This document shows positions 8,910 to 19,093 of a stretch of DNA of 64,000 bases, piece by piece. Source of the stretch: Pycnococcus provasolii (lineage: Eukaryota > Chlorophyta > Pseudoscourfieldiophyceae > Pseudoscourfieldiales); assembly GCA_049487715.1 (NCBI GenBank), contig CP150579.1, forward strand, positions 310,001 through 374,000, in the 5' to 3' direction. Each line of letters begins with the position of its first letter. The stretch's first letter is position 1. Under the pieces are notes generated by a model that saw only the letters and a program-made list of their open reading frames with translations, was not told where the DNA came from and ran no database searches. A program made the position numbers and the translations under genes.

Positions 8910-10214
8910 TCACGCACATGTGCTACAAGAGCACATGAACCCGTAACGCTCAAGGAGCTGCGCGCGACGAGTCGACTTTACAGGCACATCCTCCGCGCTC
9001 ACGTAACTCACGCGCAACTCCTCACCCGCGCGGATGTCACGCGTTGCCAGTAACGTGAGGTCGCCACCACGGCCGCAACCATCCTCGCCACACAAGAACG
9101 CAAACTCGACATTCGCGTCGGGAGCGCCGCATGCATGGTTTAGCATGCTCGAAAGCAAGTAGAGCGCGCTACCCTCCACCGAAAGCGCCGAGGCACACGT
9201 CGATGCCAACGGAGCTATATCAATGGTGACAGCATTCGACGCATCTGCACCACCACCATCATCGGCGGCGGCGGCGGCGGCGGCGGCGGCCTGCTCACCT
9301 TCTGACGAGCTGTCATCCTCATCTGAGTTGCCGTCCTCGTCCTCATCTGAGCTATCGTCGTCTTCCATTGCTCGAAGTGCGATGTGACGTAACGCCTCCA
9401 CGAATGCGCAACCACGCATCGCCTGCTCCGACTCTGACAAGCACGCGACGTATGACGACGCAGGCGTCTCCGTCTCTACGCCGATCGCATTTGCATGCAC
9501 GACGCCAACTGCGTGCTCGAAGAGCGACGCCGCTTCCTTGCCGATTGCCGACTTTTTCTCGACGTCTTGCCAGCTCGCCACGTGCGCCTTCATCGCACGA
9601 GCGAAGAGCTGTGCCGCTTGCCGTCTCCTCCCAGCCTCGCGCTTGCTTAGTACGCGCGTCTGCGGCCCAACAGAAAGTAGACGCAGCGGCGCACGTTCTT
9701 CTGTTGCTCCTCTTGCTTGAGGAATGGAGAAGTCGTTCACGTTGTTATGGCCATCGCGACTGCACAAGGTGCAAGCTGTGACTCTTGCTGCCAGCAAGTA
9801 CGCTTCGTCTCGTGTTGAAGCGTACTCGTGGAATGCCTTGGCTGCGACACCGTCGTCCCCCTTGTCTCGCTTTCTCTTCCCTCGTCCCCTGTCGTGGCAC
9901 AGCGCGGCATGCCATTTCTCTTCCGCCGCACTCTCACACGCGCTGGAGCAGAACGTCGCGCCGCACGCGCACGTGACGGCTGTCGACGTATCGTTCTCAT
10001 CGTCTAGGTCCCTAGCTCGTCTCGCGACGTCGTCCGGCGCGCCCGCCTGTGTAGCGGCGTGTGCAATGTGCGATCCCGGTTGTGGTATGCATGGGTTTAA
10101 GCACTGGTGGCACGTTGGCGTCGCCCACGCGTGCGTATGTGTGGGTAGGACAGCGATGGGCTTATCGTCGTGTAAGACGACGGTTCCCCGCGGAATCGCC
10201 GACGTAGCGAACAT
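8910..10214 (-). CDS. SET-MYND protein lysine methyltransferase (SMYD/ATXR2-like)
   Basis: 434 aa from the ATG at 10214. A split SET domain: the N-terminal strand (AIPRGTVVLHDDKPIAVL) is followed by a MYND-type zinc finger starting at Cys35 (CHQC) and continuing with CACGATFCSSACE and HAALC (about residues 82-106). The catalytic C-terminal half has SMLNHACGAPDANVEF (the NHxCxPN-type motif), GEELRVSYV with the conserved Tyr, and a Cys-rich post-SET end CSCSTCA. Between them is a long insert with an acidic Ser/Asp/Glu run and poly-Ala, both microsatellite coded. The layout is that of SMYD and plant ATXR2 methyltransferases acting on histone or other proteins; the substrate is unknown. Confidence 0.8.
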   Translation of the reverse strand: MFATSAIPRGTVVLHDDKPIAVLPTHTHAWATPTCHQCLNPCIPQPGSHIAHAATQAGAPDDVARRARDLDDENDTSTAVTCACGATFCSSACESAAEEKWHAALCHDRGRGKRKRDKGDDGVAAKAFHEYASTRDEAYLLAARVTACTLCSRDGHNNVNDFSIPQARGATEERAPLRLLSVGPQTRVLSKREAGRRRQAAQLFARAMKAHVASWQDVEKKSAIGKEAASLFEHAVGVVHANAIGVETETPASSYVACLSESEQAMRGCAFVEALRHIALRAMEDDDSSDEDEDGNSDEDDSSSEGEQAAAAAAAAADDGGGADASNAVTIDIAPLASTCASALSVEGSALYLLSSMLNHACGAPDANVEFAFLCGEDGCGRGGDLTLLATRDIRAGEELRVSYVSAEDVPVKSTRRAQLLERYGFMCSCSTCA

Positions 10215-10444
10215 GCCTAGTTGAACATTGCTCTGAACCCCAAATCACGGGTCCCAGAAGAATGAGAACCACCGGAGGATGCGTGTGCGGAAGAGTGAGC
10301 CTGAGGAATCCTTCGAACGCAAACCAGAGATGTCATTGAAGACATTGATTGTTGTGTTGCGGCAACAATGGCGGCGAATGGGCGAAATTGAAAAGAGGGA
10401 AAGGATCTTAATACCAGCTGCAGGTGGCAAGAAACACCGATTAG

Positions 10445-10567
10445 ATTAGGGTCTAGGGTTAGGGTTAGGGAACTCCGGTTAGGGTTAGGGAACTACGGTT
10501 AGGGTCTAGGGTATAGGGCTATGGTCTAAGAGTAGGGTTATTAGGGAACACCGGTTAGGGTTTAAGG
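10445..10567 (+). repeat. telomere-type (TTAGGG) array upstream of ankyrin gene
   Basis: Interspersed TTAGGG units on the plus strand, with a higher-order unit GGTTAGGGTTAGGGAACTCC repeated in variant form. It ends about 140 bp before the ATG at 10708, in the 10215-10707 spacer shared with the divergent SET gene. The rest of the spacer shows nothing else recognisable. Confidence 0.85.
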
Positions 10568-10707
10568 GGCTCTTATGGTTCTGGTAATAAGTATCCCCCA
10601 GTCGCTCCCTTAGTGGATTTCCCTTCTTTTTAGAATCGGAATCGGATTCTTCCCGCGGCGTTGTTTTGTTGTCTGTTTCTGCTGCAAGCCTTATAAGAAA
10701 TAACTAC

Positions 10708-11930
10708 ATGTCGAAGTACCCTTACGCTTACGACGACTCAGTTCCCGTGGACTTATTATTAGCAGGAGGCCTCTCGGATGATGATGTTCAAGTGGACCTG
10801 TTTGCGTTCGGGCCACCTCCACCACTCAACCTTTGTGAAATCGAGTCGATCGAGTCGTCCTTCAAAAACTGGGACGCGCTCTCTGTGGGAGGAGGAGGAG
10901 GAGGGGAGGAGGAGGAGGAGGAGGAGACCTCAGGAGGACCTCAGAAGCAGCAGAAGGATCAGCCTTAAACGCCTTAAACGCTGATGGTGACCTCCCACCA
11001 CCACGTGGACCGCGAACGGCCGACGCGTCCAACCCGCACGCTGTAACGAGGTCGAAGCTGGCGCAGGAACTTGACGCCGAAGCGGCGGATGGCGGCGAAC
11101 TCGATAACGGCGAACTCGCTGACCCGGAAGACGAGGTTGCGTACGCTGGCGACCACGCAGAACTCCTTCACTGCGCAGCCACAAAAGACTTCGAGGAGAT
11201 GCGCATGCTCCTCGAAGAGGGCGCGGATGCACGCGCGTGTGCAGACCCACAAGGCGAGTCGAAGGCAATAGCGACGGAAACCACCAAAGGCGGAGACGCA
11301 GACGACGTGCCGCTCGGCAGTTGCGGCCCGAGCCGTATTATGCACGACGTCGTGCGAGCCGGATACGACCCGGCGTGCATCAGCCTTCTGCTCAAACATG
11401 GCGGCGCAACGGTGCTCGTCGACCGCGACGAGGGTGGTGCCACGCCGCTGCACATTGCCGCGCACCACGGACGCGCACACAGCGCGCGTGCGCTGCTCTT
11501 CGACGCAAGCGCGAACGGAAAGCAGGGGACGCGCACTTGCCTGCTTATGCTCCGCGACGCGTACGGCGACACACCTCTACACATTGCAGCAGCAAAGGGG
11601 CGCGCGGACGTGCTGGAAGCCTGCCTCGATGCGGCGGCGTGCGCGCGAGCGGGTGGCGCGGGCCCAAGCGATGCGGGCATGGCTGCGGCTGCCGCAGCGC
11701 ACGACGGCTTGGAGATGCGCGACATCCTCCCGAGTAGGCTTGCAGACGTTCTAAACGCGAGAGATCTTGACAGGAACACGCCGCTCCACCGCGCCGCGGC
11801 GTCAGGAGCGGAGGCGGTGATCGCCAAGTTGCTTGCGTGCCGTGTGTGCAACCTGGAGGCTGCAAATGCCGCGGGGTGGACGCCGGCGGATATAGCGGCT
11901 ACAGACGCGGTGCGCGAGCTTCTATCGTAA
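10708..11930 (+). CDS. ankyrin-repeat protein (needs one frame change)
   Basis: ATG at 10708 gives MSKYPYAYDDSVPVDLLL in one frame to a GGA/GAG tandem repeat (10888-10925); the ankyrin part is in another frame, open from that repeat through SALNALNADGDLPPP to the stop at 11928-11930. The ankyrin region (about 11150-11930) has ATPLHIAAHHGRAHSARALL, DTPLHIAAAKGRADVLEACL and NTPLHRAAASGAEAVIAKLL repeats. The change corresponds to one missing (or two extra) bases in the GGA repeat; no GT-AG intron restoring the frame was found. The acidic Gly/Glu N-terminal region is natural for such a repeat. Role: protein binding; partner unknown. Confidence 0.7.
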
Positions 11931-12334
11931 CACTAAACCTTTATGTACTACTATATACGGTATTGAAACCACACATGCTTGCTAGCCAGAAAAGCTCAAC
12001 TCTTGCACATGTGTCTCGAGCTTGCGAGTTCGCAGTTCGCACTCGCACTTCTGCTGAGGGGCTACGGCCTACGGCCTATGAGTAAAGTTGCATGTTTAGG
12101 AGGAGGCGGTGGCGGCGGCGGCGATGCGAAAATTACATATATCCAAGAGGGACCTCCGGGAGGTCTCCATCCACGTGTTTCGTGGACATCGGGAACGTGT
12201 GCGCCGCCATTTATTGCATATTTGCGCGACCGGGATCCCAGATGTCCTCCACGAAATCATTTCAAAAATGGGTTCTACGAGGGATCCCTCTCAGTGTGCG
12301 GAATCATACTAATAACATCACGTTTACAATCAAT
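11931..12334. other. tail-to-tail spacer between ankyrin gene and GPI8
   Basis: Short convergent spacer holding both 3' UTRs. A GGC-rich run (12101-12125) and a small GGGACCTCCGGGAGGTCTCC inverted repeat (12149-12168) are the only patterns seen. No telomere-type repeat. Confidence 0.5.
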
Positions 12335-13459
12335 TTACAACCACGGAGGCAGTGTGACGGCGCCATCGTCGTCAACGGCGTTCATGACGCCCGCGAAGAA
12401 CTCCGTCACGGGAACTTTTTCGAGCGGCGTGGGGAAGTTGCGCGTGTCCATGACGGGCGTGGATCCGAGCTCGTCGAACGTGAATGCGTTCGCGAGGTGC
12501 GCCATCGTCGCAGACTTGGACGTAGCCGTTGGCACACGCTCGTCCATGAACTTTTCGAGGTAGTACGTGTACCTGTCAACGACTGCGAGTCCCACCTCGT
12601 GGTCAACGAGGTGGCTGTAGCTGCTCTCTCCCCTATCGCTCGACGCCATGGCAAGCACGTTTGGGCTGCGTATGCTTTCGAACAGCGTCGACGCCTGACA
12701 CGTCTCAGCAATGAAGAACATGCGCCGCAGTCTCCTTTGGACCGTCATCTGGTGTATAGCGTCTCCAATGTCCGCGCTTTGTATTTCGTGGTGGTCTTGA
12801 AACTTCAGGAAGTTGTCGCCGCCGTGTCCAGTGAGGTAGAACAGCACGTTCGACCCTTCGTCTGTGAGCAGTCTCCTGTTGCGTGGCACGTCCTCCGTTT
12901 GCCTTCCCGTGATGGTTCTCACGAGGTTTTCTGCGGTGACTTCCTTCCCTCTGAAGTCCACTTCAACGTCCTCGCCGTACAGGTCGTGTCCTTGCGGCGT
13001 GCTGTAAACGCACCCTGCCTTTGCGTTTCGCGGATTGCACGCCATGTCGTCAGCAAGGAACAGTATGATGCGGTCATCGGGTATCCCGAGTCTCTTGATG
13101 GTTCTGTAGACGGCGAGCGTGTTCGCGACGTGTCTGTAGTTGAACCAGTACCTGCTCGTGCACACCAGCAAGGCCCACGTCGACGTGTGCGGAGGAAGGG
13201 CGGCTGGGATCCCTCCCATCCCTGACGGACGCCCGTGCTCTGACGGGGCGGTCAATGGTGATGTTGACTGGCCAGCCACAAAAGAAACCACGGGATTAAC
13301 AGCCAGCAAGATTACTACGGAGAGCACACAAGTCCAATACAATACAAGTCCAGAGTGCGGTGAAGAAAGCGAAACCAAACCAAACCAAACCAGCCGATGA
13401 CTGGTGACGACGACCGGACAACGACGACGACACGCGTGGAAGTGGAAGTGGAAGTCCAT
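12335..13459 (-). CDS. GPI8: GPI-anchor transamidase catalytic subunit GPI8/PIG-K
   Basis: 374 aa from the ATG at 13459 (the longer frame begins with TTG). A hydrophobic N-terminal segment (VLYWTCVLSVVILLAVNPVV) acts as ER signal, then the C13 peptidase-like domain begins WALLVCTSRYWFNYRHVANT. Catalytic residues are His212 in TGHGG and Cys254 in ETCQA; the 42-residue spacing equals that of yeast and human GPI8. Other family signatures: RLGIPDDRIILFLADDMACN, VEVDFRGKEVTAENL and SSYSHL. The enzyme cuts the C-terminal signal of ER proteins and attaches the GPI anchor. The length is close to the usual 390-410 aa, but it ends soon after the peptidase domain; the C-terminal membrane helix found in yeast and human is not evident. 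Confidence 0.92.
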   Translation of the reverse strand: MDFHFHFHACRRRCPVVVTSHRLVWFGLVSLSSPHSGLVLYWTCVLSVVILLAVNPVVSFVAGQSTSPLTAPSEHGRPSGMGGIPAALPPHTSTWALLVCTSRYWFNYRHVANTLAVYRTIKRLGIPDDRIILFLADDMACNPRNAKAGCVYSTPQGHDLYGEDVEVDFRGKEVTAENLVRTITGRQTEDVPRNRRLLTDEGSNVLFYLTGHGGDNFLKFQDHHEIQSADIGDAIHQMTVQRRLRRMFFIAETCQASTLFESIRSPNVLAMASSDRGESSYSHLVDHEVGLAVVDRYTYYLEKFMDERVPTATSKSATMAHLANAFTFDELGSTPVMDTRNFPTPLEKVPVTEFFAGVMNAVDDDGAVTLPPWL

Positions 13460-14876
13460 ACACGCGCATGACCTCAAGAAGGAGCTCCACCACGACATCC
13501 AAAAGAAAGACACACATCCACAGGGAGGCATCATGGGCATGGGCACGGGCATGGATGGGCGCGTGAGAATGAGGGAAGGTGGGAGAGGGACGAGGCGACG
13601 GGACGAGAACAAACCCCGAATTGGCAATATCCATTTCCCATCCCCGAATAATTAGAACCCCGAATTTCCAGTTCCCCCTCACGCTCACCCTTCCCTTTCA
13701 ACCCTTCCCTCCTCCTCCCAGTCCCTCCCCCTCCTCTGACCTCCCTCCTCCTCTGACCTCCCAGTCCTCCTCCTGCTCCCAGACCACGGGTCTTCACCGT
13801 TAAAAAGCCTGACCGTGGATCCTCTGACGGGCATCTGGCAAGTGCGTGTGTGTGCGGCCGATGCCATTACGATAGAGTAGTGTCGGAGAGCTTCGGATGA
13901 TAGTCTACCGGGTCAGGTAAGGTTCGTTCCTTCCATGGAGCTTGAGCTTTGTACTGCCTTTCCCTGATGACTTTTCCCCTGACACCTCAGGATGACTGGC
14001 CTCCTCGATCGATCAGCAGGCTTCACATGTGCTGTATGTAGTGCTGTGCCAGTTCGTTGAAGTCTTGAAGAGCTAAGGTAGAACTACCGTACCTCAGCTG
14101 GGTGACCTTGGCAGCTTGCAGCTAGGGAGAGAAAAGAACGTCATAGGCCATAGGCAGCTACCTTAGCTCGCCAAAACGGTGATCCTCGCCTCGCCTCGCC
14201 TCGCCTCGCGTCGCCGGTCCTGTTCCTCGAGCTGTTCTCCCATCATCGCACCTGTAAACAAGCTCATCCGGCCTGACCTGCTCGAGAGAATACAGTACAG
14301 TCTGCTCGAGAAGAGAAGAGAGACCGACAACTACTACACTCGGCTCAATTGTACCCTCCCAAAACTGTTCTCGGCTCCAGGCACCGAGAAGCTCGTCGTG
14401 AAGCTCGAAGAAACACTCGAAGAAACACTCTAAGCGGAAGGCTCAGGAAACCACTGGCGCGAGTGAGTGACTCGCCTCTAGAGTGCGTTGCTTAAGCGTC
14501 GAAAGAAGAAGAAGTCCATAGGCCTCTAACACCTCTCCTCGAGGCCAAGGGTCTCTTGCCGAGTTGCAGTTCCGCCTCTTGTCTCTGAAGACGTCTCCTC
14601 CCTAGTTAGTAGTACACACGCTCTTAAGGGCTTAAGGCTTAACCTCAGAAGGCAGTTAACTAGGTACCGTACCTGTGTGCGTGCAAGTGCTCGCTCGTCC
14701 TTGTGTGTGTTGATATACATATACACTCCGGACTTCTCAAGTCTCTGGTGAAGTTTGTTTTGGAACAGCTTAGACAAACAGCTCTCTCTCTTCTTTCCGC
14801 TTTCAGGCCGCTATTATATAACTGCATAACACAGTCGTTCGTAGTAAGTAAGTCGTTTTTTTTTATATTCACAACA
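13460..14876. other. long head-to-head promoter region between GPI8 and NDK5
   Basis: About 1.4 kb with no supportable gene. Seen: AACCCCGAAT-type degenerate telomere-like words (13611-13675), CT-rich tracts (13690-13790), a CCTCG microsatellite (14186-14212), and AGAAGAAG/CTCGAAGAAACA short repeats (14405-14430). Short open frames here have no coding character. Presumably holds both promoters and long 5' UTRs. Confidence 0.5.
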
Positions 14877-16034
14877 ATGGCGGCGGAACGTGCGACATCT
14901 GCGAACTTGCAGAAAACACTTGCTTTGATTAAACCTGACGCCGTGCGAGCGGGAAAGGCGCTGGAGATCGAGCAGCTCATTGAGCTGCAGGGATTCACCG
15001 TCATTCAGAAACAAAGCCTCACGCTGACAAAGACGCGCGCCATGGAGTTCTACGCCGAGCACAAGGGCCGGCCGTTCTACGACACGCTCACCAACTTCAT
15101 GTCCGGTGGCCCCATCGTCGCGCTGTGCCTCGCAAAGGTGGACGCTATCGTGGGCTGGCGTGCGATGATGGGACCGACGAACAGCTTCAAGGCGCGCGAC
15201 GAGAACCCGACGTGCCTACGAGCTCTCTACGGAACGGACGGAACACAAAATGCTACGCACGGCAGCGACAGTCCCGCAAGCGCCGCGAGAGAAATCAAGT
15301 TCTTCTTTCCCAAGCTCGTCCTCGAGGTGCCTTCGCCAGAAGCCGCCAAGGAGTACGTCGCGCGCTTCCTGCAGCCGACTCTGCTCAAGGGACTGACGGC
15401 GCTGTGTAAGGAGAAGCCGAGCGCGGACAAGCTCGAGGCAATCACATGGCTCGCAGAGTGGCTGCTCGACAACAACCCCAACAAGCCGCGCATCGTCCCG
15501 AAGGCTGAGTACCCCATCAACGAGGAGGACGAGGACGACGAAGTCGAGTTCTCCGCAGGAACGGTGCTGGAGGATATTCGGCGCGAGGGACCGACGGCGG
15601 AGGACGTCGACATACTCGAGCAGGAGCAGGCTGCGGTGCGCCTGCAGAGCCACTTCCGAGGGTACCAGACACGCAAGGACATGCGCAAGGCGAACCGGGC
15701 GAAGGTGGCGGCGCCCGTCGTGGTTGTCGGCGAGTCGACGGGTGCTGACCAGGGACAGAGCCTCGCGGAGACGTTCGCGGAGGATCCGGAGATGGACAAG
15801 GCGGCGACCAAGTTGCAGAGCTCGTTCCGAGGACACATGGCGCGCAAGGAGGTTGACGCGAAGAAGGCGGAGGCGAAGGCTTCGGCAGAAACGGCGGAGC
15901 AGGAGGCGGCGGCGCTGCGCATCCAGTCGATCCAGCGTGGACGCAAGGCACGTAAGGACGTGTCGGCAAAGCGCGCGGAGAAGGCGGCGGCGGCACTCGC
16001 GGAGGCTGAAGAGGCGCCCGCGGAAACAGCGTAA
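14877..16034 (+). CDS. RSP23: flagellar radial spoke NDK5/RSP23-like protein (NDK + DPY-30 + IQ motifs)
   Basis: 385 aa from the ATG at 14877, in a favourable context after a T-rich leader; the frame extends upstream only from GTG. Residues about 13-155 form a nucleoside diphosphate kinase domain (LQKTLALIKPDAV; GWRAMMGPTN; the catalytic His128 in NATHGSDSP). A DPY-30-like helix pair follows (KLEAITWLAEWLLDNNPNKP, about 184-203), then an acidic linker and three IQ calmodulin-binding motifs (AVRLQSHFRGYQTRK about 252; ATKLQSSFRGHMARK about 310; ALRIQSIQRGRKARK about 345). This order matches Chlamydomonas radial spoke protein 23/NME5. It implies that the alga builds motile flagella. Confidence 0.88.
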   Translation: MAAERATSANLQKTLALIKPDAVRAGKALEIEQLIELQGFTVIQKQSLTLTKTRAMEFYAEHKGRPFYDTLTNFMSGGPIVALCLAKVDAIVGWRAMMGPTNSFKARDENPTCLRALYGTDGTQNATHGSDSPASAAREIKFFFPKLVLEVPSPEAAKEYVARFLQPTLLKGLTALCKEKPSADKLEAITWLAEWLLDNNPNKPRIVPKAEYPINEEDEDDEVEFSAGTVLEDIRREGPTAEDVDILEQEQAAVRLQSHFRGYQTRKDMRKANRAKVAAPVVVVGESTGADQGQSLAETFAEDPEMDKAATKLQSSFRGHMARKEVDAKKAEAKASAETAEQEAAALRIQSIQRGRKARKDVSAKRAEKAAAALAEAEEAPAETA

Positions 16035-16146
16035 GGCTAGCGTCGCAACTCATTGGGCCTTAACTGATGCCCAGAGAGAAGGACGACCACAACTGTCATC
16101 CAAGAAGGTATCAACTTCTTTACACAAGCAGTTACACAAGCTTTAC

Positions 16147-16175
16147 GCAACTTCTTTACTGAATGAGGCATCTCA
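16147..16175 (-). repeat. 3'-UTR repeat element, copy B
   Basis: Reads TGAGATGCCTCATTCAGTAA on the minus strand, starting 4 nt after the TAA of the IBR5-like gene. It lacks the extended GTGAATGG part of copies A and C. Confidence 0.65.
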
Positions 16176-16179
16176 TAGT

Positions 16180-17444
16180 TTAGCTCGTGTCCATCCCACT
16201 GCCTCCGAACGTTGTTGGAGGAGCGAACGCGGCGAAGGCGTCAGCGGACACGGCAGGTGGTGGTGGTAGTGGCGCGGCGGTAGGTAGAGCGAATGCGGCG
16301 AAGGCGTCAGTGGACACGGAAGGTGGTGGTGGTAGTGGCGCGGCGGTAGGTAGAGCGAATGCGGCGAAGGCGTCAGTGGACACGGCAGGTGGTGGTGGCG
16401 CGGCGGCGGCAAAGTCAAAGGCTGGTGGTGAGAGTGGTGCCATCATCGCGGCGGCGTTGGGGAGCATGGAAGGGAGTGGCACCGGCGGTGGCATGGAGCT
16501 GTCGGGAACGAAAGGCTGTGCCTGCGTTGCGTCACCGCTCGCCAGTGCGGCCTCTCTCGCCTCCTCGTACTGTGACACCGCCGCCATGTCAACTGGTTTT
16601 AGGTTCACCACCTGACGGCAGCTTTTCAGGTGGTTGTGCAGCTCGGGCAGCCTTATTCGACTGCCGTACAGGTACAGGAGATATGCGAGCACAACTGCGG
16701 GACTTCGCGACATTCCTGACATGCAGTGAACGAGTACACGTCCTTTCGCTTTTCTGACGGATTCGAGGAACCCAATACACTCTCCGAGCGGTATTGGCGA
16801 GCTCGTGGTTGCGGTATGATATGTGAACGAGTTGCGGTATAGGTTTTGGCAACCGGGAACGCACTGGAGAGTTGTATGAGTGTAAGTTCGTTTTGTTCGT
16901 TTTTTTTGTGTGTTGTGATGGCACGTGTGAGTCAGCGTGAGTAAGAATCACAGGACCGTCAAGAACAAGTCACATGTTTTTGTCACTCCCAACCCCTATA
17001 CGACTCAAACACACACAAGCAAGCGACACGTACGTTAAGAACGTAATGCACGTCCATGGCTTTGAGCAGGTCACTCCGAGACGCGTGGTCGTAGCTTCCT
17101 AGGTAAAGAAAGCTGGGAATGACTTCGCATGGCAAGCCTTCGTGCGCGGCTGCTAATAACTGACCACCACCTGCACCTGAGGAGTTGCCGTTCGATGATA
17201 AAGGAACTGTTGGACAGAACCCTAGGGACTGTGAAGCGTTCATGGCGCCGTCAACAAAGGCGTTGCCCACGAACGTTGGATTCGTCCCCATCCCACTCCC
17301 CACGGAGCACGCCGCAGGTGCAGCAGGTCCCGGCGGCTTGTGTCCACATATCTTACAGATTTCGCCTAAGTCGTATCGGTGGTAGTGTCCGCAGATGAAG
17401 CACGGATTCTCGCGCTCACGCTTCTTCGAGCTTATGAGTGGCAT
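16180..17444 (-). CDS. IBR5: IBR5-type dual-specificity phosphatase (two exons)
   Basis: join of exon 1 (17444-17034) and exon 2 (16863-16180); intron 16864-17033. 364 aa. The N-terminus KKRERENPCFICGHYHRYDL with GEICKICGH is the zinc-ribbon-like leader of plant IBR5. Then IPSFLYLGSYDHASRSDLLK, across the splice VLN/CVPGCQNLYRNSFTYH, and the phosphatase P-loop HCMSGMSRSPAVV. The ATG at 17444 was chosen because IBR5 proteins begin a few residues before the basic stretch. The C-terminus is longer than in plants (about 257 aa there): a 22-residue unit (DAFAAFALPTAAPLPPPP with a linker) repeats about three times, coded by a 66-bp tandem repeat (16210-16395). In Arabidopsis IBR5 modulates auxin and MAPK signalling; the algal role is unknown. 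Confidence 0.88.
16864..17033 (-). other. spliceosomal intron of the IBR5-like gene
   Basis: 170 nt, donor GTACGTGTCG, acceptor CTCTCCAG, phase 0. Removing it joins VLN to CVPGCQNLYRNSF, restoring the unbroken IBR5 phosphatase domain. Confidence 0.85.
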
Positions 17445-17551
17445 ATAAGCGCACGCAAACACGCACACAAGTGCGCGGATGAAGTGACACACACAAGGAG
17501 AGGGAGGGGAATGGGACGATGAAGGGACACGCGCGCACCCTAAATCAGATC

Positions 17552-17656
17552 ACTAAACCCCTAACCCCCTAAACCCCTAAACCCCTAAACCCCCGAACCC
17601 CGAAACCCCGAAACCCCGAAACCCCTAAACCCCTAACCCCTCCTCCTAACCCCGAA
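17552..17656 (-). repeat. telomere-type array upstream of IBR5
   Basis: CCCCTAAA units on the plus strand mixed with the variant CCCCGAAA, so TTTAGGGG in the gene's sense. It begins about 108 bp before the IBR5 ATG. Confidence 0.85.
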
Positions 17657-17930
17657 TCAAAATCGCGGCTTCTCTCCCAAGGGCATATTTTTTAAGTTTT
17701 TAAATCATGTCCCAACGTCCTCTCATGACAACGTCCTCTAAGGTTACCTCCTCTCCAATGGGTCCCTTTGTTTGGCCTTACCAGGTACTTGTACATGTAC
17801 ACGTCTTATTTTGTTGGTAAGGAATATATAGTTATATACAACTACTTCTTAAGGTTAACGTGTGTGTTGAATCTGTATGTGTCTGCCTTTTGAATATTAC
17901 ATAGTTTGTTTTGTTTGTTAAGTCCCTACG

Positions 17931-18698
17931 CTAGGGTAAGAGTCCCTCGCTCGCGTCTTCGAATATGTCAATCTCGCGTTCCAATTGGCCGGCCGTAACT
18001 CTGTCCGACTGTGTGCTGAGCACGTACGCAACGCACGCGCCCAAAGCGTACACCAAAATGACAAGGATGGTCAAAAGCGTCTTGGATAAGCAGTATGCGC
18101 GCCCGCTAGCGCACGTGATGAAGCCCTGCTTCTCCTGAATGCCAAGACTGCAGGTGGCTAATCCGAGAAAGTATGCCAAAAGACCAACGAGGCGGTGCCA
18201 AGGTGCGACCCTCGCGCGCACATCCTTGGAGATGCCCAACTTTTTCGCCAAGAGAAAGAAGACGGTTCCTGCGAGCGCCGCTATGAAAGTCAGGCTCGCT
18301 GTGATGATTCCCAACCACGAGTGTGCGCTGTACAGCGGCGGAATCTCCTTGACTGCATGATTTTGAAATATCGCAAGTAGTCCCATCGCCGTCATGACGG
18401 CGCAGATAAAGTTCAAAGATGCGTGAAGGACTTTGACTCGGCTGTGTCTCGTGGGTTGGCCGCAGATAAACGATGAGCGTTCCCAGGTGGCATATGCGAG
18501 GACACCTTCGGTAGCGAAAACCGTCCACGCGAGAATCATGAAGCCCATGTGGAGGTTAAACGACCACAACGTAGATTTCGCTCCAGAAGGTGCAGACGCG
18601 GTTTCACGCGGGAACCATTTCCAGAGGTTCAATAGACTAAACAGAAGAATTATAATGACAAGGTAAATCAAACGGGCTAAAACCAAGGGTACCACCAC
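17931..18698 (-). CDS. cytochrome b561 family transmembrane electron carrier
   Basis: 255 residues with six hydrophobic helices. Heme-ligand His residues sit where the family has them: NLHMGFM, VLHASLNF, SAHSWLG and APWHRLVG, giving the two b-heme pairs on opposite sides of the membrane. The family moves electrons from cytosolic ascorbate across endomembranes to ferric or dehydroascorbate acceptors. The N-terminal start is uncertain: the frame opens with GTG codons at 18698, an in-frame TGA lies a few codons upstream, and the ATG at 18700 is in another frame. A further upstream exon or a base error is possible. The C-terminus ends in an acidic tail (EREIDIFEDASEGLLP). Confidence 0.85.
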   Translation of the reverse strand: MVVPLVLARLIYLVIIILLFSLLNLWKWFPRETASAPSGAKSTLWSFNLHMGFMILAWTVFATEGVLAYATWERSSFICGQPTRHSRVKVLHASLNFICAVMTAMGLLAIFQNHAVKEIPPLYSAHSWLGIITASLTFIAALAGTVFFLLAKKLGISKDVRARVAPWHRLVGLLAYFLGLATCSLGIQEKQGFITCASGRAYCLSKTLLTILVILVYALGACVAYVLSTQSDRVTAGQLEREIDIFEDASEGLLP

Positions 18699-19093
18699 AT
18701 GACTTGTACAGGGTAGGTGTCATGATATTTTATATATTTATAGAAACAGAGTGACGTGTACACGACGAAGTGAGCTCGGAAAATAATTAAGGCCTTAAGG
18801 AGGCCCTCCCTGAGGTGCGCGAGGACGAGGGGACACTGTGGGAGGACACGGGAGGACGACGACAACGCGGGCCCCACCTGCGGGCCCCACTCAACATGCC
18901 TTTCTAACCCCTAAATCAATGCACATCATGCCCCTAACCCCTAATCCCTAACCGTATTAAATGGAACCCCTAAACGTTTTAGTCTAGTATGGTGATGAAG
19001 AAGTCGGTCTTTTGAGATTTCCCACCACGCCACGCCACGGCCCACGGGTGCTACTCATAATACGTACATAGGATTCGCCGCCGTCTTCGAAGA
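18699..19093. other. head-to-head spacer with telomere-type repeats
   Basis: Between cytochrome b561 (minus) and the unknown gene at 19094 (plus). Contains a TTAAGGCCTTAA palindrome (18788-18799), a GCGGGCCCCACCTGCGGGCCCC direct repeat (18868-18890) and the array described at 18904-18977. Confidence 0.6.
18904..18977 (-). repeat. telomere-type array between divergent genes
   Basis: Loose CCCCTAAC/CCCTAAAT units on the plus strand, about 205 bp upstream of the cytochrome b561 coding start and 117 bp upstream of the ATG at 19094. Confidence 0.75.

Noticed and set aside
12092-13225. 377-codon open frame on the plus strand
   Set aside because: It is antisense to GPI8, whose catalytic motifs and conserved sequence prove the minus strand is coding.
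14179-14433. 84-codon plus-strand frame before NDK5
   Set aside because: Partly coded by a CCTCG microsatellite and simple repeats; no family resemblance.
15216-15946. Long minus-strand open frames across the NDK5 gene
   Set aside because: They are antisense to the NDK, DPY-30 and IQ coding sequence and have no recognisable content; high GC makes long shadow frames common here.
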